Shown piece after piece: positions 1-7,434 of a DNA stretch of 64,000 nt. Under the pieces are notes generated by a model. It made no database searches. It saw nothing but the letters and a program-made list of their open reading frames with translations, and was not told the origin of the DNA. This stretch comes from G963677485 sp942492855 (lineage in GTDB: Bacteria > Armatimonadota > HRBIN16), in assembly GCA_942492855.1 (NCBI GenBank), contig OW818647.1, positions 434,001 to 498,000 of the forward strand, written 5' to 3'. The stretch's first letter is position 1. Every line of letters starts with the position of its first letter. The position numbers were made by a program, and so were the translations under genes.

Positions 1-419
1 CGGTGGCTGCGGTGTTGAAGGTCAACCCAATGTTCCAGCGCGTTCCGAAATGGATACAAGGCGTGTGGAAGAGGCATTGCGCGCCGGCATACATCCACAA
101 GTTCATCCCTTTCACGGAGAACTACAACCTGCAGGATGCTCTACGCATCCGCACCGAGGCGGGCGTTCCTGTGCTGGCTGTCGGTGGGATCAGGTCGTTG
201 GATAGTATGCTCAGCATGGTGGGCGAGATGGGCATCGATGCCGTCTCGCTGTGTCGCCCGCTGATCTGCGAACCCGATCTGCCGAACCGGATACTGGACG
301 GCCACTTCACCCGCTCCCAATGCACCAACTGCAATCTGTGTGCCATCTATTGCGACAGCCGGCAGCCGCTGCGCTGCCATCGACAGAAAAGGATAGGTCA
401 AAGCGTTGAAAGAGACTAA
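1..419 (+). CDS. NADH:flavin oxidoreductase (Old Yellow Enzyme family), C-terminal part
   Basis: The gene runs off the left edge; only about the last 138 residues are present. The segment VPVLAVGGIRSLDSM followed by GIDAVSLCRPLICEPDLPNR is the typical end of the FMN-binding TIM barrel of OYE-family NADH:flavin oxidoreductases, where the glycine-rich strand holds the FMN phosphate. A cysteine cluster (CTNCNLCAIYC, then LRC) follows. It resembles the small Cys region near the end of many bacterial enoate reductases, but whether it binds an iron-sulfur cluster cannot be told here. The substrate is unknown. The stop lies 14 bases inside the next gene, so the two are probably translated together as part of a coupled operon whose upstream genes lie outside the window. 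Confidence 0.85.
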   Translation, partial: VAAVLKVNPMFQRVPKWIQGVWKRHCAPAYIHKFIPFTENYNLQDALRIRTEAGVPVLAVGGIRSLDSMLSMVGEMGIDAVSLCRPLICEPDLPNRILDGHFTRSQCTNCNLCAIYCDSRQPLRCHRQKRIGQSVERD

Positions 420-1668
420 TGAGCCCTCCGGACAGTTCGAAAACTACCTGCCGACAGACGGTCAGGCCGACATCTTTGCGAAGGTAGATGCCGTCGCCGA
501 CTACCTTGACGCACACCACTCGGATTACACTGAGGGGCTGGGCATTCAGATGCTGGGCCCAATCGGCCCCAGGACGATGGTGCGTGAACCCAATGGTGAT
601 GCCCATGAGGTGATCATGCTGGGCTCGAACTCCTATCTCTCACTCACCACCCATCCGGCCGTGGTGGCGGCGTCGAAGGCTGCCGTCGACAGATATGGCT
701 ACGGGATGGGTGCGGTGTCGCTCTACGCGGGCACCACCGATCTGCATAAAGAGCTGGAGCACTCCATCGCCGCGTTCTACGGCACCGAGGATGTCATCAT
801 CGTGCCGTGCGGTTACTCCGCCAATGTGGGCGTGATAGCCAGCCTGTGTGGCCCGGGTGATGTGATCATCTGTGATGCGTATAACCATGCCTCCATTTTC
901 GACGGCTGCAAGCTGTCGGGAGCCACGGTGAAGATATACCTGCACCGCAACATGAAACACCTGGAGAAGATACTGAGGTCGCTGCCGGAGTCGCAGGCGG
1001 GCCGGCTGATTATCACCGATGGGGTGTTTTCCATGGATGGCGACCTGGCCCCGCTGGATGAGATCACCGCCCTAGCTGAGAAATACGGCGCGCGGGTGAT
1101 GGTGGATGATGCGCATGGGGTTGGGGTGGTGGGACCCACCGGGCGCGGAAGCGCGGAGGCGCACGGCTGCCTTCACAAGATAGATATCAACCTGGGCACG
1201 CTGAGCAAGACCCCGGGCGCGCTGGGCGGTTACGTGGCGGGCAGTGCGCGGCTGGTACAGTATCTACGGTTGTATACTCGCACCTACTTCTTTTCCACCA
1301 GTCTGCCGCCGTCCGTGGTGGGCGGGCTGGTCGAGGTGTTCAAGATGCTGCATGCGGACACAGCCGGCCGCGACAGGCTCTGGTACAATGTGCGCTACAT
1401 GCTCAGCTCCCTGAAGGCGATGGGCTTTGACACCGGCGACTCGCAGTCGGCGATCATCCCCATCATGGTGGGCGATGAGGATATCCTGGGCAAGTTCAAC
1501 AACGAGCTGCGCCGGCGGGGTGTCTATACCAATGTGGTCACCTACCCAGCAGTGCGGCGCAAGGAGTGCCGGCTGCGACTGTGTATCATGAACTCACTGA
1601 GCCAGGCTGATATGGACGAGGCGTTGGCGATCATGCAGGAACTCGGCCGGAAATACGGGCTGATCTAG
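406..1668 (+). CDS. Alpha-oxoamine synthase family PLP enzyme (serine palmitoyltransferase / BioF / KBL-like)
   Basis: This is a 420-residue fold-type I PLP enzyme. The aldimine lysine is K268 in TLSKTPGALGGYVAG. The ring-binding DDAHGVG is at 234-240 and the stacking histidine lies in YNHASI near 161. GTTDLHKELE and the N-terminal SNSYLSLTTHP block are characteristic of alpha-oxoamine synthases, which condense an amino acid with an acyl-CoA or acyl-ACP with loss of CO2. Serine palmitoyltransferase, 8-amino-7-oxononanoate synthase, KBL and CqsA belong here, and sequence alone does not choose among them. No biotin genes are adjacent. The next gene, an SDR, could reduce the 3-keto product, which favours a lipid or sphingoid-base-like pathway. 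The start is TTG at 406, overlapping the preceding gene. Confidence 0.85.
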   Translation: MKETNEPSGQFENYLPTDGQADIFAKVDAVADYLDAHHSDYTEGLGIQMLGPIGPRTMVREPNGDAHEVIMLGSNSYLSLTTHPAVVAASKAAVDRYGYGMGAVSLYAGTTDLHKELEHSIAAFYGTEDVIIVPCGYSANVGVIASLCGPGDVIICDAYNHASIFDGCKLSGATVKIYLHRNMKHLEKILRSLPESQAGRLIITDGVFSMDGDLAPLDEITALAEKYGARVMVDDAHGVGVVGPTGRGSAEAHGCLHKIDINLGTLSKTPGALGGYVAGSARLVQYLRLYTRTYFFSTSLPPSVVGGLVEVFKMLHADTAGRDRLWYNVRYMLSSLKAMGFDTGDSQSAIIPIMVGDEDILGKFNNELRRRGVYTNVVTYPAVRRKECRLRLCIMNSLSQADMDEALAIMQELGRKYGLI

Positions 1669-2705
1669 TGCGCTCGGTCTTGATAACCGGAGCCGCCGGG
1701 TTCATCGGCGGCTACTCGGTCGATGAGTTCGTCAACGCCGGCTGGCATGTCTATGCGTTGATTCACAACTCCGTCACGCCCAGCCTTGAGCAGATGGTGG
1801 CCTCAGGGGACGTCACGCTGATCCGCGGTGATCTGACGCAGTTCGCGGCGTTTGAAGCCCGTCTGCAGCACGAACTCGAGCGTCGCGGTGAGAGGCTTGA
1901 TGCGGTCGTTCACTGCGCTGGCAGGGCCTCCGATGTCGGCCGCCGGCATGAGTTCCGGCGTTTGAATTACGAATCGGTGCTGAAGCTGGGTGAGCTCTCG
2001 CTGCGCCTGGAGGTCGGGCGGTTCGTGTTCATCTCCACCACCGATGTCTACGGCTTGCGCGATTTCCACGGCGAAACGGAGATGGAGCTGCCGCTGCAGA
2101 ACAACCGGCACAACCCGTATCCGGAGTTCAAGATTGCCGCTGAGGAGTGGATTAGGGCCCATATGCCCTCCGATCGGTATGTCATCATCCGGCCTGCCGC
2201 GGTATGGGGTATGGGCGATCCAACGCTGACCCCGCGGATCGTCGGTTTCCTGCGCAGCTCCCCCCGGATTGTCCACTTCGGCAAGTGGCGAGGCCAGAAC
2301 CGCTGGCCGTGTGCTCATGTTCGCAACGTGGCGAAGGCGACGCTGCTGGCGGTCACCAGGCCCGAGGCGGCTGGGCGAGCGTTCAACATAATCGACTCTG
2401 AACATACCACAATGGACGAGTTTTATCGGATTCTGGCCTCGATTGCCTTGCCGGACAAGCGGTTTCGGTCGGTGACGCTGCCTCTGTGGGTGGGACGGGC
2501 CATTGGCGGGGTGGTGTCCGGTATCTCGAACGCGTTGAACCTCGACCACCCGTTCACCGACCCCAGCCTGTACGCGCTCTATTCCGTGGCCAGCCATCTG
2601 GATTTCAGCAACGCCGCGTTTCTAGAGCTATTGGAGGGTGCTGGCCAAACCATCCTGAGCCGTGAAGAGGGAATCGACGAACTAAAGAGGAGTGTCGAAA
2701 GATGA
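1668..2705 (+). CDS. NAD(P)-dependent epimerase/dehydratase (extended SDR)
   Basis: This 345-residue Rossmann protein has the N-terminal nucleotide motif GAAGFIG (residues 8-14), the STTDVYG strand near 123-129 and the catalytic YPEFK (Y151, K155). It is therefore an intact extended short-chain dehydrogenase/reductase. Substrates of this family range from nucleotide sugars to 3-keto lipids and sterols, and none can be assigned by motif. The GTG start at 1668 shares one base with the stop of the oxoamine synthase, and the stop overlaps the next start as ATGA, so translation is coupled on both sides. Beside an oxoamine synthase, reduction of a beta-keto amine is plausible (compare the ceramide-pathway reductase CerR), but this is inference. 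Confidence 0.85.
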   Translation: MRSVLITGAAGFIGGYSVDEFVNAGWHVYALIHNSVTPSLEQMVASGDVTLIRGDLTQFAAFEARLQHELERRGERLDAVVHCAGRASDVGRRHEFRRLNYESVLKLGELSLRLEVGRFVFISTTDVYGLRDFHGETEMELPLQNNRHNPYPEFKIAAEEWIRAHMPSDRYVIIRPAAVWGMGDPTLTPRIVGFLRSSPRIVHFGKWRGQNRWPCAHVRNVAKATLLAVTRPEAAGRAFNIIDSEHTTMDEFYRILASIALPDKRFRSVTLPLWVGRAIGGVVSGISNALNLDHPFTDPSLYALYSVASHLDFSNAAFLELLEGAGQTILSREEGIDELKRSVER

Positions 2706-4411
2706 AGCTTCCGTTGTATTTGTGCGTGTTATTGGCTATCGTGATCTTTGGTGGTTCACCAGCCGAGGCCGGTCGGGCCACTGAGCTCCATGTGAAGAGT
2801 TACGGCGCCTTGCCTGACGGGCTTGACGACACCAAGGCTATCCTCACGGCCCTGAGCGATTGTATAGCCCAAAAGAGCAAGCGGTTGCTGTTTGCCAGCG
2901 GCACTTATGACATCTCGATAGGGGTAGAGAAGGACGCCGTGTTCGCTCTGGAGGGTTACCAGAACCTCACCTTAGAAGGCCACGACACCCAGTTGCTGGT
3001 GCATGGCATGGGCGGAGTGTTCAAGTTTTCGAACTGCAATATGGTGACGGTCAAAGGTCTGAGCATCGACTACGCGTATGTCCCGTTCTCAGAGGGTAGA
3101 GTGGTGGCTGTAGGTGACCAGCACTTCGACGTGGAGTTTAGCCCGGATCGAACCTATTTCAGCGGCATGGGCGTGGTGGCGTATATGGACTTCGAGCCCG
3201 ACACCCGCCTGCCCGTGCAGCACGGGATCGATGCCTATAACACAGTCAAATCAACGGAGCTTGTCAGACCGCAAGTGCTGCGGATCAACCTGACCGATAA
3301 GGCCACCATCAAGCCCAACAAACTCGTGCTGCTGCGGCACTGGGTATACCACTGGGATGCCTTCACCCTCACAAAATGCTCAGACTTCCGCATGGAAAAG
3401 GTCACAATATACACCACGCCGGGGATGGGTGTCCGATCTGTGGCTTGTCAGAACCTGGCATTCAGCGACATCCGTATAGTGCTCAAACAGGGCCGGTTGA
3501 TGTCAACCACGGCGGACGGCATCCATATCATAGGCAGCAGAGGCGCAGTGACGGTCAACGGCTGCGAGTTTGAGGGCATGGGCGATGATGCCATCAATAT
3601 CTACCCGGGGCTCTATCTCACGGCACTGGAGAAACCCACGGAGAGCTCCATCATCGGGCGTCACAACCTGAAGATCGCTGATCCACCCGATCCCGGCGAG
3701 ACGGTGGAACTTGTGCATCAAGAGAACCTGCTCCGCTACGGCACCGCCGTGGTGAAGTGCATCGAACTGAACCCGAAGGACCAGTCCTATCGGATGGATT
3801 TCACGAAGCCCCTGCCGGCGGAGTTCAAACTCGGCGATGTGATCTGTAACGCTTCCAGAATAGCCAAAGTGCGGATATCGAACTGCTCCGTCAGCAATAA
3901 CCGCGCGAGAGGGTTCCTGGTGCAGGGCCGCGACATCGAGGTGAAGAACAGCCGATTCAATAACTGCACCTCCGGCGGTGTGTGGGTGATCCCGGAGGTC
4001 ACCTTCTTCTACCAGGGCATAGGCTCACGCGACGTGGTGATCCGCGACAACCAGTTCAACAACTGCAACTACGCGGGCCCCATTGGCGAGGGTGTGATCT
4101 CTGTGTATGCCTATCTGAACAACTTCGGGCTGCCCACCACCCCTGGCGTGCACAGGAACATCCGAATTGAGAACAACACCATCAATGGCTCGGATAACTC
4201 CGGCATTTTCATCGCTGGGGTGGATGGACTGAGGATCACCGGCAACACGCTGACCGATGTCTGCCGGATGCCTACATGGCCCACGGGCGGATCAGCGGTC
4301 CACATCCAGGGTAGCCGTAAGACGACGGTCCGTGGCAACCGCATAGACGAATCTGCGCAGGGAGCGGGTATGAAGACCGTCCTGCGTGAGGTCCATCCAG
4401 TGATGCGATAG
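2702..4411 (+). CDS. Secreted right-handed beta-helix protein, GH110-like (alpha-1,3-galactosidase-type)
   Basis: This 569-residue protein starts with a signal peptide (about residues 1-23, ending AEA). A pectate-lyase-like entry segment (KSYGALPDGLDDTKA) and many parallel beta-helix rungs follow. The blocks GVFKFSNCNMVTVKGLSIDY, STTADGIHIIGSRG and EFEGMGDDAINIY resemble GH110 galactosidases. The single Asp (D272) and the later DD pair (D295/D296) have the 23/24-residue spacing I recall for GH110 catalytic aspartates. Some other beta-helix carbohydrase is the alternative. The start at 2702 overlaps the SDR stop (ATGA) and is preceded by AAAGAGGAG. It is odd for a secreted glycosidase to be translationally coupled to cytosolic biosynthetic genes. 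Confidence is high for fold and export, moderate for GH110. Confidence 0.7.
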   Translation: MKLPLYLCVLLAIVIFGGSPAEAGRATELHVKSYGALPDGLDDTKAILTALSDCIAQKSKRLLFASGTYDISIGVEKDAVFALEGYQNLTLEGHDTQLLVHGMGGVFKFSNCNMVTVKGLSIDYAYVPFSEGRVVAVGDQHFDVEFSPDRTYFSGMGVVAYMDFEPDTRLPVQHGIDAYNTVKSTELVRPQVLRINLTDKATIKPNKLVLLRHWVYHWDAFTLTKCSDFRMEKVTIYTTPGMGVRSVACQNLAFSDIRIVLKQGRLMSTTADGIHIIGSRGAVTVNGCEFEGMGDDAINIYPGLYLTALEKPTESSIIGRHNLKIADPPDPGETVELVHQENLLRYGTAVVKCIELNPKDQSYRMDFTKPLPAEFKLGDVICNASRIAKVRISNCSVSNNRARGFLVQGRDIEVKNSRFNNCTSGGVWVIPEVTFFYQGIGSRDVVIRDNQFNNCNYAGPIGEGVISVYAYLNNFGLPTTPGVHRNIRIENNTINGSDNSGIFIAGVDGLRITGNTLTDVCRMPTWPTGGSAVHIQGSRKTTVRGNRIDESAQGAGMKTVLREVHPVMR

Positions 4412-4850
4412 TTGTCTGAACCACGGATTCCACGGATTACGCGGATTTCACGGAAGGGAAGGATCCAATACCCGCCTCATCTGCGTAATCTGTGTAATCT
4501 GTGGATTGATATTCCCCATTCCCCATTCGCGTCTTCGCGTCTTCGCGTGACACCCTCCCGGGCACCACCCGCGATGTCCCTACGGCCCTGGTTACGCCAA
4601 TCTCCCGATTGGCTTTCCCTTCCCTCTCATCCGATCCCATCCGTGTAATCCGCGTAATCCGTGGTTCAGATAATCCGGGCATCCGACGGATGGGACGGAT
4701 AGGACCGATGGCAATGCCAGGGCAGCCACAGGGGGCTGCCCCTACGGCTGCAATGCCCACAACCATTCCCCCTTCGCGTCTTCGCGTCTTCGCGTGACAC
4801 CCTCCCGGACACAGCACGCTAGGGCGGTTCGCGAACCGCCCCTACACATA
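4412..4850. repeat. Compound intergenic repeat block
   Basis: This gap holds no credible gene but several repeat modules. A TCTGAACCACGGATT-type module occurs near 4415 and again inverted near 4672-4595. The second copy continues into a GGGAAAGCCAATCGGGAG-type segment that recurs at 35388-35470. A direct repeat of about 36 bases (rich in TTCGCGTC units, ending in GTGACACCCTCCCGG) occurs at 4526-4561 and 4773-4808, with a relative at 13171-13205. A palindrome with GGGCAGCC/GGCTGCCC arms lies near 4724-4746. Small ORFs drawn through this block are repeat-derived. Confidence 0.7.
4822..4841. repeat. 20-bp perfect palindrome, copy 1
   Basis: The sequence GGGCGGTTCGCGAACCGCCC is its own reverse complement. 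Identical 20-mers occur at 21188-21207 and 35600-35619, always in intergenic DNA. It belongs to a wider set of AGGGGC...GCCCCT hairpins with different cores in this window. Confidence 0.9.
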
Positions 4851-4899
4851 AACAAAAACGGACAATGGGCAGGATTTCTCCTGTATCCATTGTCCGTTT
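4851..4899 (-). terminator. Rho-independent terminator of the tuf-nusG-rplA-tRNA-Val operon
   Basis: On the minus strand a 13-bp perfect stem (4899-4887 pairing with 4868-4856) starts four bases after the encoded CCA of tRNA-Val. The apical part contains an inner CAGGA/TCCTG stem. A run of T follows directly (TTTTTGTTT on the minus strand). This is a strong intrinsic terminator and marks the end of the ribosomal operon. Confidence 0.87.
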
Positions 4900-4903
4900 G
4901 ACA

Positions 4904-4980
4904 TGGTGGGCAATGCTGGACTTGAACCAGTGACCTCTACAATGTCAATGTAGCGCTCTAACCAACTGAGCTAATCGCCC
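4904..4980 (-). tRNA. tRNA-Val (GAC)
   Basis: The minus strand folds as a cloverleaf. The acceptor is GGGCGAT/ATTGCCC, the D arm starts GCTC, the anticodon stem CTACA/TGTAG holds loop TTGACAT with anticodon GAC, and the T loop is TTCAAGT. The 3' CCA is encoded (4904-4906). It follows rplA closely and precedes the terminator, so it is probably cotranscribed with the ribosomal protein genes. Confidence 0.95.
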
Positions 4981-4997
4981 GGATGGAGCCGCCGCAA

Positions 4998-5708
4998 CTA
5001 AGCGGTGACGTCCACAACCTTAGCAGCCTCAAGAGCATCAATGTTGATGCCAGGGCCCATCGAAGCCGAAATGGTGATGTGCTTCACGTAGCGGCCCTTA
5101 GCGGTGGCGGGCTTGGCCTTCAGCAGCGCGTTGATGGCGGCTCGGAAGTTCGCAATCAACTGCACGGAGCCGAAGCTCACTTTACCGATGGGCATATGCA
5201 CGATACCGGCCTTCTCCACGCGGAATCCCACGCGGCGGCTCTTCTTCAGGTCAGCAACCACTTCGCCAACTTTCGTGGTTACGGTGCCGGACTTTGCGTT
5301 AGGCATCTTGGGGCCAAGCAGGCGTCCAAGTTTCGCCACCTGAGGGATCAGGTCTGGCGTAGCCACGAGGGTGTCGAAATCTCTCCAGCCCTCTTGAATC
5401 TTCGCAATCAAGTCCTCTGCGCCAACCGTGTCAGCTCCAGCCTCTTCAGCCGCCACAGCGTTGTCACCGCGTGCAAAAACAGCCACTTTCACCGTCTTAC
5501 CGGTGCCGTTTGGCAGGTTGGTGGTGCCGCGCACCATCTGTTCGCCGTGCCGTGGGTCAACGCCCAGGTTCACAGCCAGGTCCACTGTCTGATCAAAGCC
5601 GGCTTTGCTTAGCTCAATCAGCAGTTCAAATGCTTCCACTACCGCGTAGCTCTTTGTTTCGTCTACCTTGGCAGCCTGTTCAGTGTATCTTTTTCCGTGT
5701 GTAGCCAA
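4998..5708 (-). CDS. rplA: 50S ribosomal protein L1
   Basis: This 236-residue protein matches L1 along its full length, including GTTNLPNGTGK, LGRLLGPKMPNAKSGTV and the C-terminal ITISASMGPGINID. L1 binds 23S rRNA to form the mobile stalk at the E site and in many bacteria represses its own operon by binding the mRNA. The start is TTG at 5708, supported by AGGAGAA six bases upstream; no upstream ATG is in frame nearby. It follows rplK by 88 bases. Unusually, it is followed by tRNA-Val and a terminator rather than by rplJ-rplL-rpoB. Confidence 0.98.
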   Translation of the reverse strand: MATHGKRYTEQAAKVDETKSYAVVEAFELLIELSKAGFDQTVDLAVNLGVDPRHGEQMVRGTTNLPNGTGKTVKVAVFARGDNAVAAEEAGADTVGAEDLIAKIQEGWRDFDTLVATPDLIPQVAKLGRLLGPKMPNAKSGTVTTKVGEVVADLKKSRRVGFRVEKAGIVHMPIGKVSFGSVQLIANFRAAINALLKAKPATAKGRYVKHITISASMGPGINIDALEAAKVVDVTA

Positions 5709-5796
5709 TGTTTCTTCTCCTGTGGTTCAGTCGGACAATGTCCTCCCACTGTGCGGTTATTTAACCGCGGGTGAACTGTCAAAAAACTTGGATTGA

Positions 5797-6222
5797 TTAC
5801 CCTTCGACGACGATGCCCATAGAGCGGGCGGTGCCGGCGATGATAAGCATGGCGGCCTCAATGTCGTATGCGTTGAGGTCAGGCATTTTGGTTTCAGCAA
5901 TCTGCTGAACCTGTTCGCGGGTCAATTTACCCACTTTTTCCTTGTTGGGAACGCCAGAGCCCTTAGGCACTCCTGCGGCTTTCTTAATCAGTTCAGAGGC
6001 CGGAGGGGTCTTCAGAACGAATGTGAAAGAGCGATCCTCAAAGATGGTGATTTCCACCGGTACGACGGAGCCTACCTGAGCAGCAGTCTTCTCATTGTAA
6101 GACTTGATGAACTCCATCATGTTGATACCGTACTGACCGAGGGCGGGTCCGACCGGGGGGGCTGGTGTAGCCTTGCCGCCGGCGATTTGTAGTTTTACTA
6201 CGCCCATGATTTTCTTTGCCAA
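5797..6222 (-). CDS. rplK: 50S ribosomal protein L11
   Basis: This 141-residue protein is the usual length for L11. The N-terminal domain carries the proline-rich PAPPVGPALGQYGINMMEF, and the C-terminal rRNA-binding domain contains KKAAGVPKGSGVPNKEKVG and the ending GTARSMGIVV. L11 forms the base of the GTPase-associated centre with 23S rRNA and is needed for stringent-response sensing by RelA-type enzymes. It sits between nusG (27 bases upstream) and rplA, the standard nusG-rplK-rplA order. Confidence 0.98.
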   Translation of the reverse strand: MAKKIMGVVKLQIAGGKATPAPPVGPALGQYGINMMEFIKSYNEKTAAQVGSVVPVEITIFEDRSFTFVLKTPPASELIKKAAGVPKGSGVPNKEKVGKLTREQVQQIAETKMPDLNAYDIEAAMLIIAGTARSMGIVVEG

Positions 6223-6249
6223 AGCCGTATACTCCTTGAAACGCTGCGG

Positions 6250-6777
6250 TTATACTATTTTCTCAACCTGGTTAAAGTCGAGTTCTACGGGTGTATCTCG
6301 TCCAAACAGTGAGATAAGCACTCGTAGTTTGTCGCGTTCTGCCATCACATCATCGATCGTTCCGTGGAAGTCGGTGAATGGTCCGGTGACCACGCGGATG
6401 TTCTCGCCAACCTGCCATGTGACCTTGACACGCACCTGCGGGCCGTCGACAATTTCGAGTATACTCGCGATTTCGGCGTCTTGCAGGGGTACGGGTTTGT
6501 CTCCAGAGGTGACGAAGCCGGTAACTCCTTGAATGCTCCTGATCAGATGCCATGTCTCATCAGTCAGGTCCATTTCAATTAGGATATAACCGGGGAAAAG
6601 CTTCTTTTGGACATTGTATTTCTTGCCGTTACGGGTGCGAACTTCCTGCTCCGTCGGTATTTCTATCCGATAGATGTAGCTCGACAACCCCTTGGCAGCA
6701 CCGAGGTGCTCGATGGAGGTCTTCACCTTATTTTCGTAGCCGGCAAAGGTGTGGACAGCATACCAATGTTTTGGCAT
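6250..6777 (-). CDS. nusG: Transcription termination/antitermination protein NusG
   Basis: This 175-residue NusG has the NGN domain (HWYAVHTFAGYENKV, then KLFPGYILIEMDLTDETWHLIR) followed by a KOW domain (VGENIRVVTGPFTDFHGTI). It binds the RNA polymerase clamp, reduces pausing and couples transcription to Rho or the ribosome. The ATG at 6777 is two bases after the secE stop, and its ribosome site GGGAGG lies inside the secE end, so the two are translationally linked. Length and motifs are ordinary for bacteria without an NGN insertion. Confidence 0.98.
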   Translation of the reverse strand: MPKHWYAVHTFAGYENKVKTSIEHLGAAKGLSSYIYRIEIPTEQEVRTRNGKKYNVQKKLFPGYILIEMDLTDETWHLIRSIQGVTGFVTSGDKPVPLQDAEIASILEIVDGPQVRVKVTWQVGENIRVVTGPFTDFHGTIDDVMAERDKLRVLISLFGRDTPVELDFNQVEKIV

Positions 6778-6779
6778 AC

Positions 6780-7055
6780 CTATGTGCCTCCCTTAAACAG
6801 CCCCATTTTTGCGGTGATGGCTGACAGCGCTAGATCGATTAGACCGATGAAGGCGCTTATTACCAGAATGAAGCCGATTACGATGATCGTAGACCTGATC
6901 GTCTGGTCTTTCGTCGGCCACTCACATCGCTTCAGTTCAGTCTTCACATCTTTGAAGAATTTCTTTAAACCTGCGACAAGCTCTGCACCCGATCTTTTAC
7001 GGCCGGAGGGCTTCATGTGTGTGGTCTGCTTGGTTACATTGTTCGAAGTGCCCAT
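6780..7055 (-). CDS. secE: Protein translocase subunit SecE
   Basis: This 91-residue protein has a basic cytosolic N-terminus, the conserved amphipathic segment FFKDVKTELKRCEWPTKDQT and one membrane helix (IIVIGFILVISAFIGLIDLAL). That is the single-TM form of SecE. SecE clamps the SecY channel and works with the SecA encoded at 35640-38696. A later start at Met14 (MKPSGRKRS) is possible, but the coordinates given keep the first in-frame ATG. It lies between tRNA-Trp and nusG. Confidence 0.95.
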   Translation of the reverse strand: MGTSNNVTKQTTHMKPSGRKRSGAELVAGLKKFFKDVKTELKRCEWPTKDQTIRSTIIVIGFILVISAFIGLIDLALSAITAKMGLFKGGT

Positions 7056-7099
7056 ATAGGATGTCCACTCTTAACCTTGTGAAAGTGAGAAACGGAAAT

Positions 7100-7175
7100 T
7101 GGCAGGGGTGGAGGGACTCGAACCCCCGACCACTGGTTTTGGAGACCAGTGCTCTACCAACTGAGCTACACCCCT
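7100..7175 (-). tRNA. tRNA-Trp (CCA)
   Basis: The minus strand gives the acceptor AGGGGTG/CACCCCT, D arm GCTC...GAGC, anticodon stem CTGGT/ACCAG around loop CTCCAAA (anticodon CCA) and a T arm with GGTTCGAGTCC. The 3' CCA is encoded at 7100-7102. Its place between rpmG and secE is the arrangement seen in many bacterial tuf-rpmG-trnW-secE operons. Confidence 0.96.
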
Positions 7176-7218
7176 GCGTAGTTGGCGGAGGCATGACTGT
7201 CTCCGCCAAATTCATGAA

Positions 7219-7389
7219 TTACTTCGCCTCGCGATGACCTTGGTACTTATGGCAGCGCGGGCAGAACTTGCTGAGTTGGAGCCGCTCTTTGTCGTTCATG
7301 CGGTTCTTACTCGTTGTATAGTTCCGTGACTTGCACTCTGTGCATGCCATTGTGATTATTATTCTGTTTTCTTTGCTCTTGCTTGCCAT
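7219..7389 (-). CDS. rpmG: 50S ribosomal protein L33
   Basis: This short gene encodes 56 residues beginning MASKSKENRIIITMACTEC and ending CHKYQGHREAK. The paired cysteines (CTEC near 38-41 from the end and CPRC near 11-14 from the end) show it is the zinc-binding C+ form of L33. The NYTTSKNR and RLQLSKFCPRC blocks are diagnostic. L33 sits near the E site of the 50S subunit. The gene is 45 bases downstream of tuf and upstream of tRNA-Trp, in the conserved order. Confidence 0.94.
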   Translation of the reverse strand: MASKSKENRIIITMACTECKSRNYTTSKNRMNDKERLQLSKFCPRCHKYQGHREAK

Positions 7390-7434
7390 AACTGGCCTCT
7401 AGCTTTCCTTGATATTCTAGGGGTCGCGAAACCC

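Noticed and set aside
4526..4808. Possible CRISPR-like array because of repeated TTCGCGTC units
   Set aside because: The units are short, directly adjacent or far apart, with no regular spacers and no cas genes.
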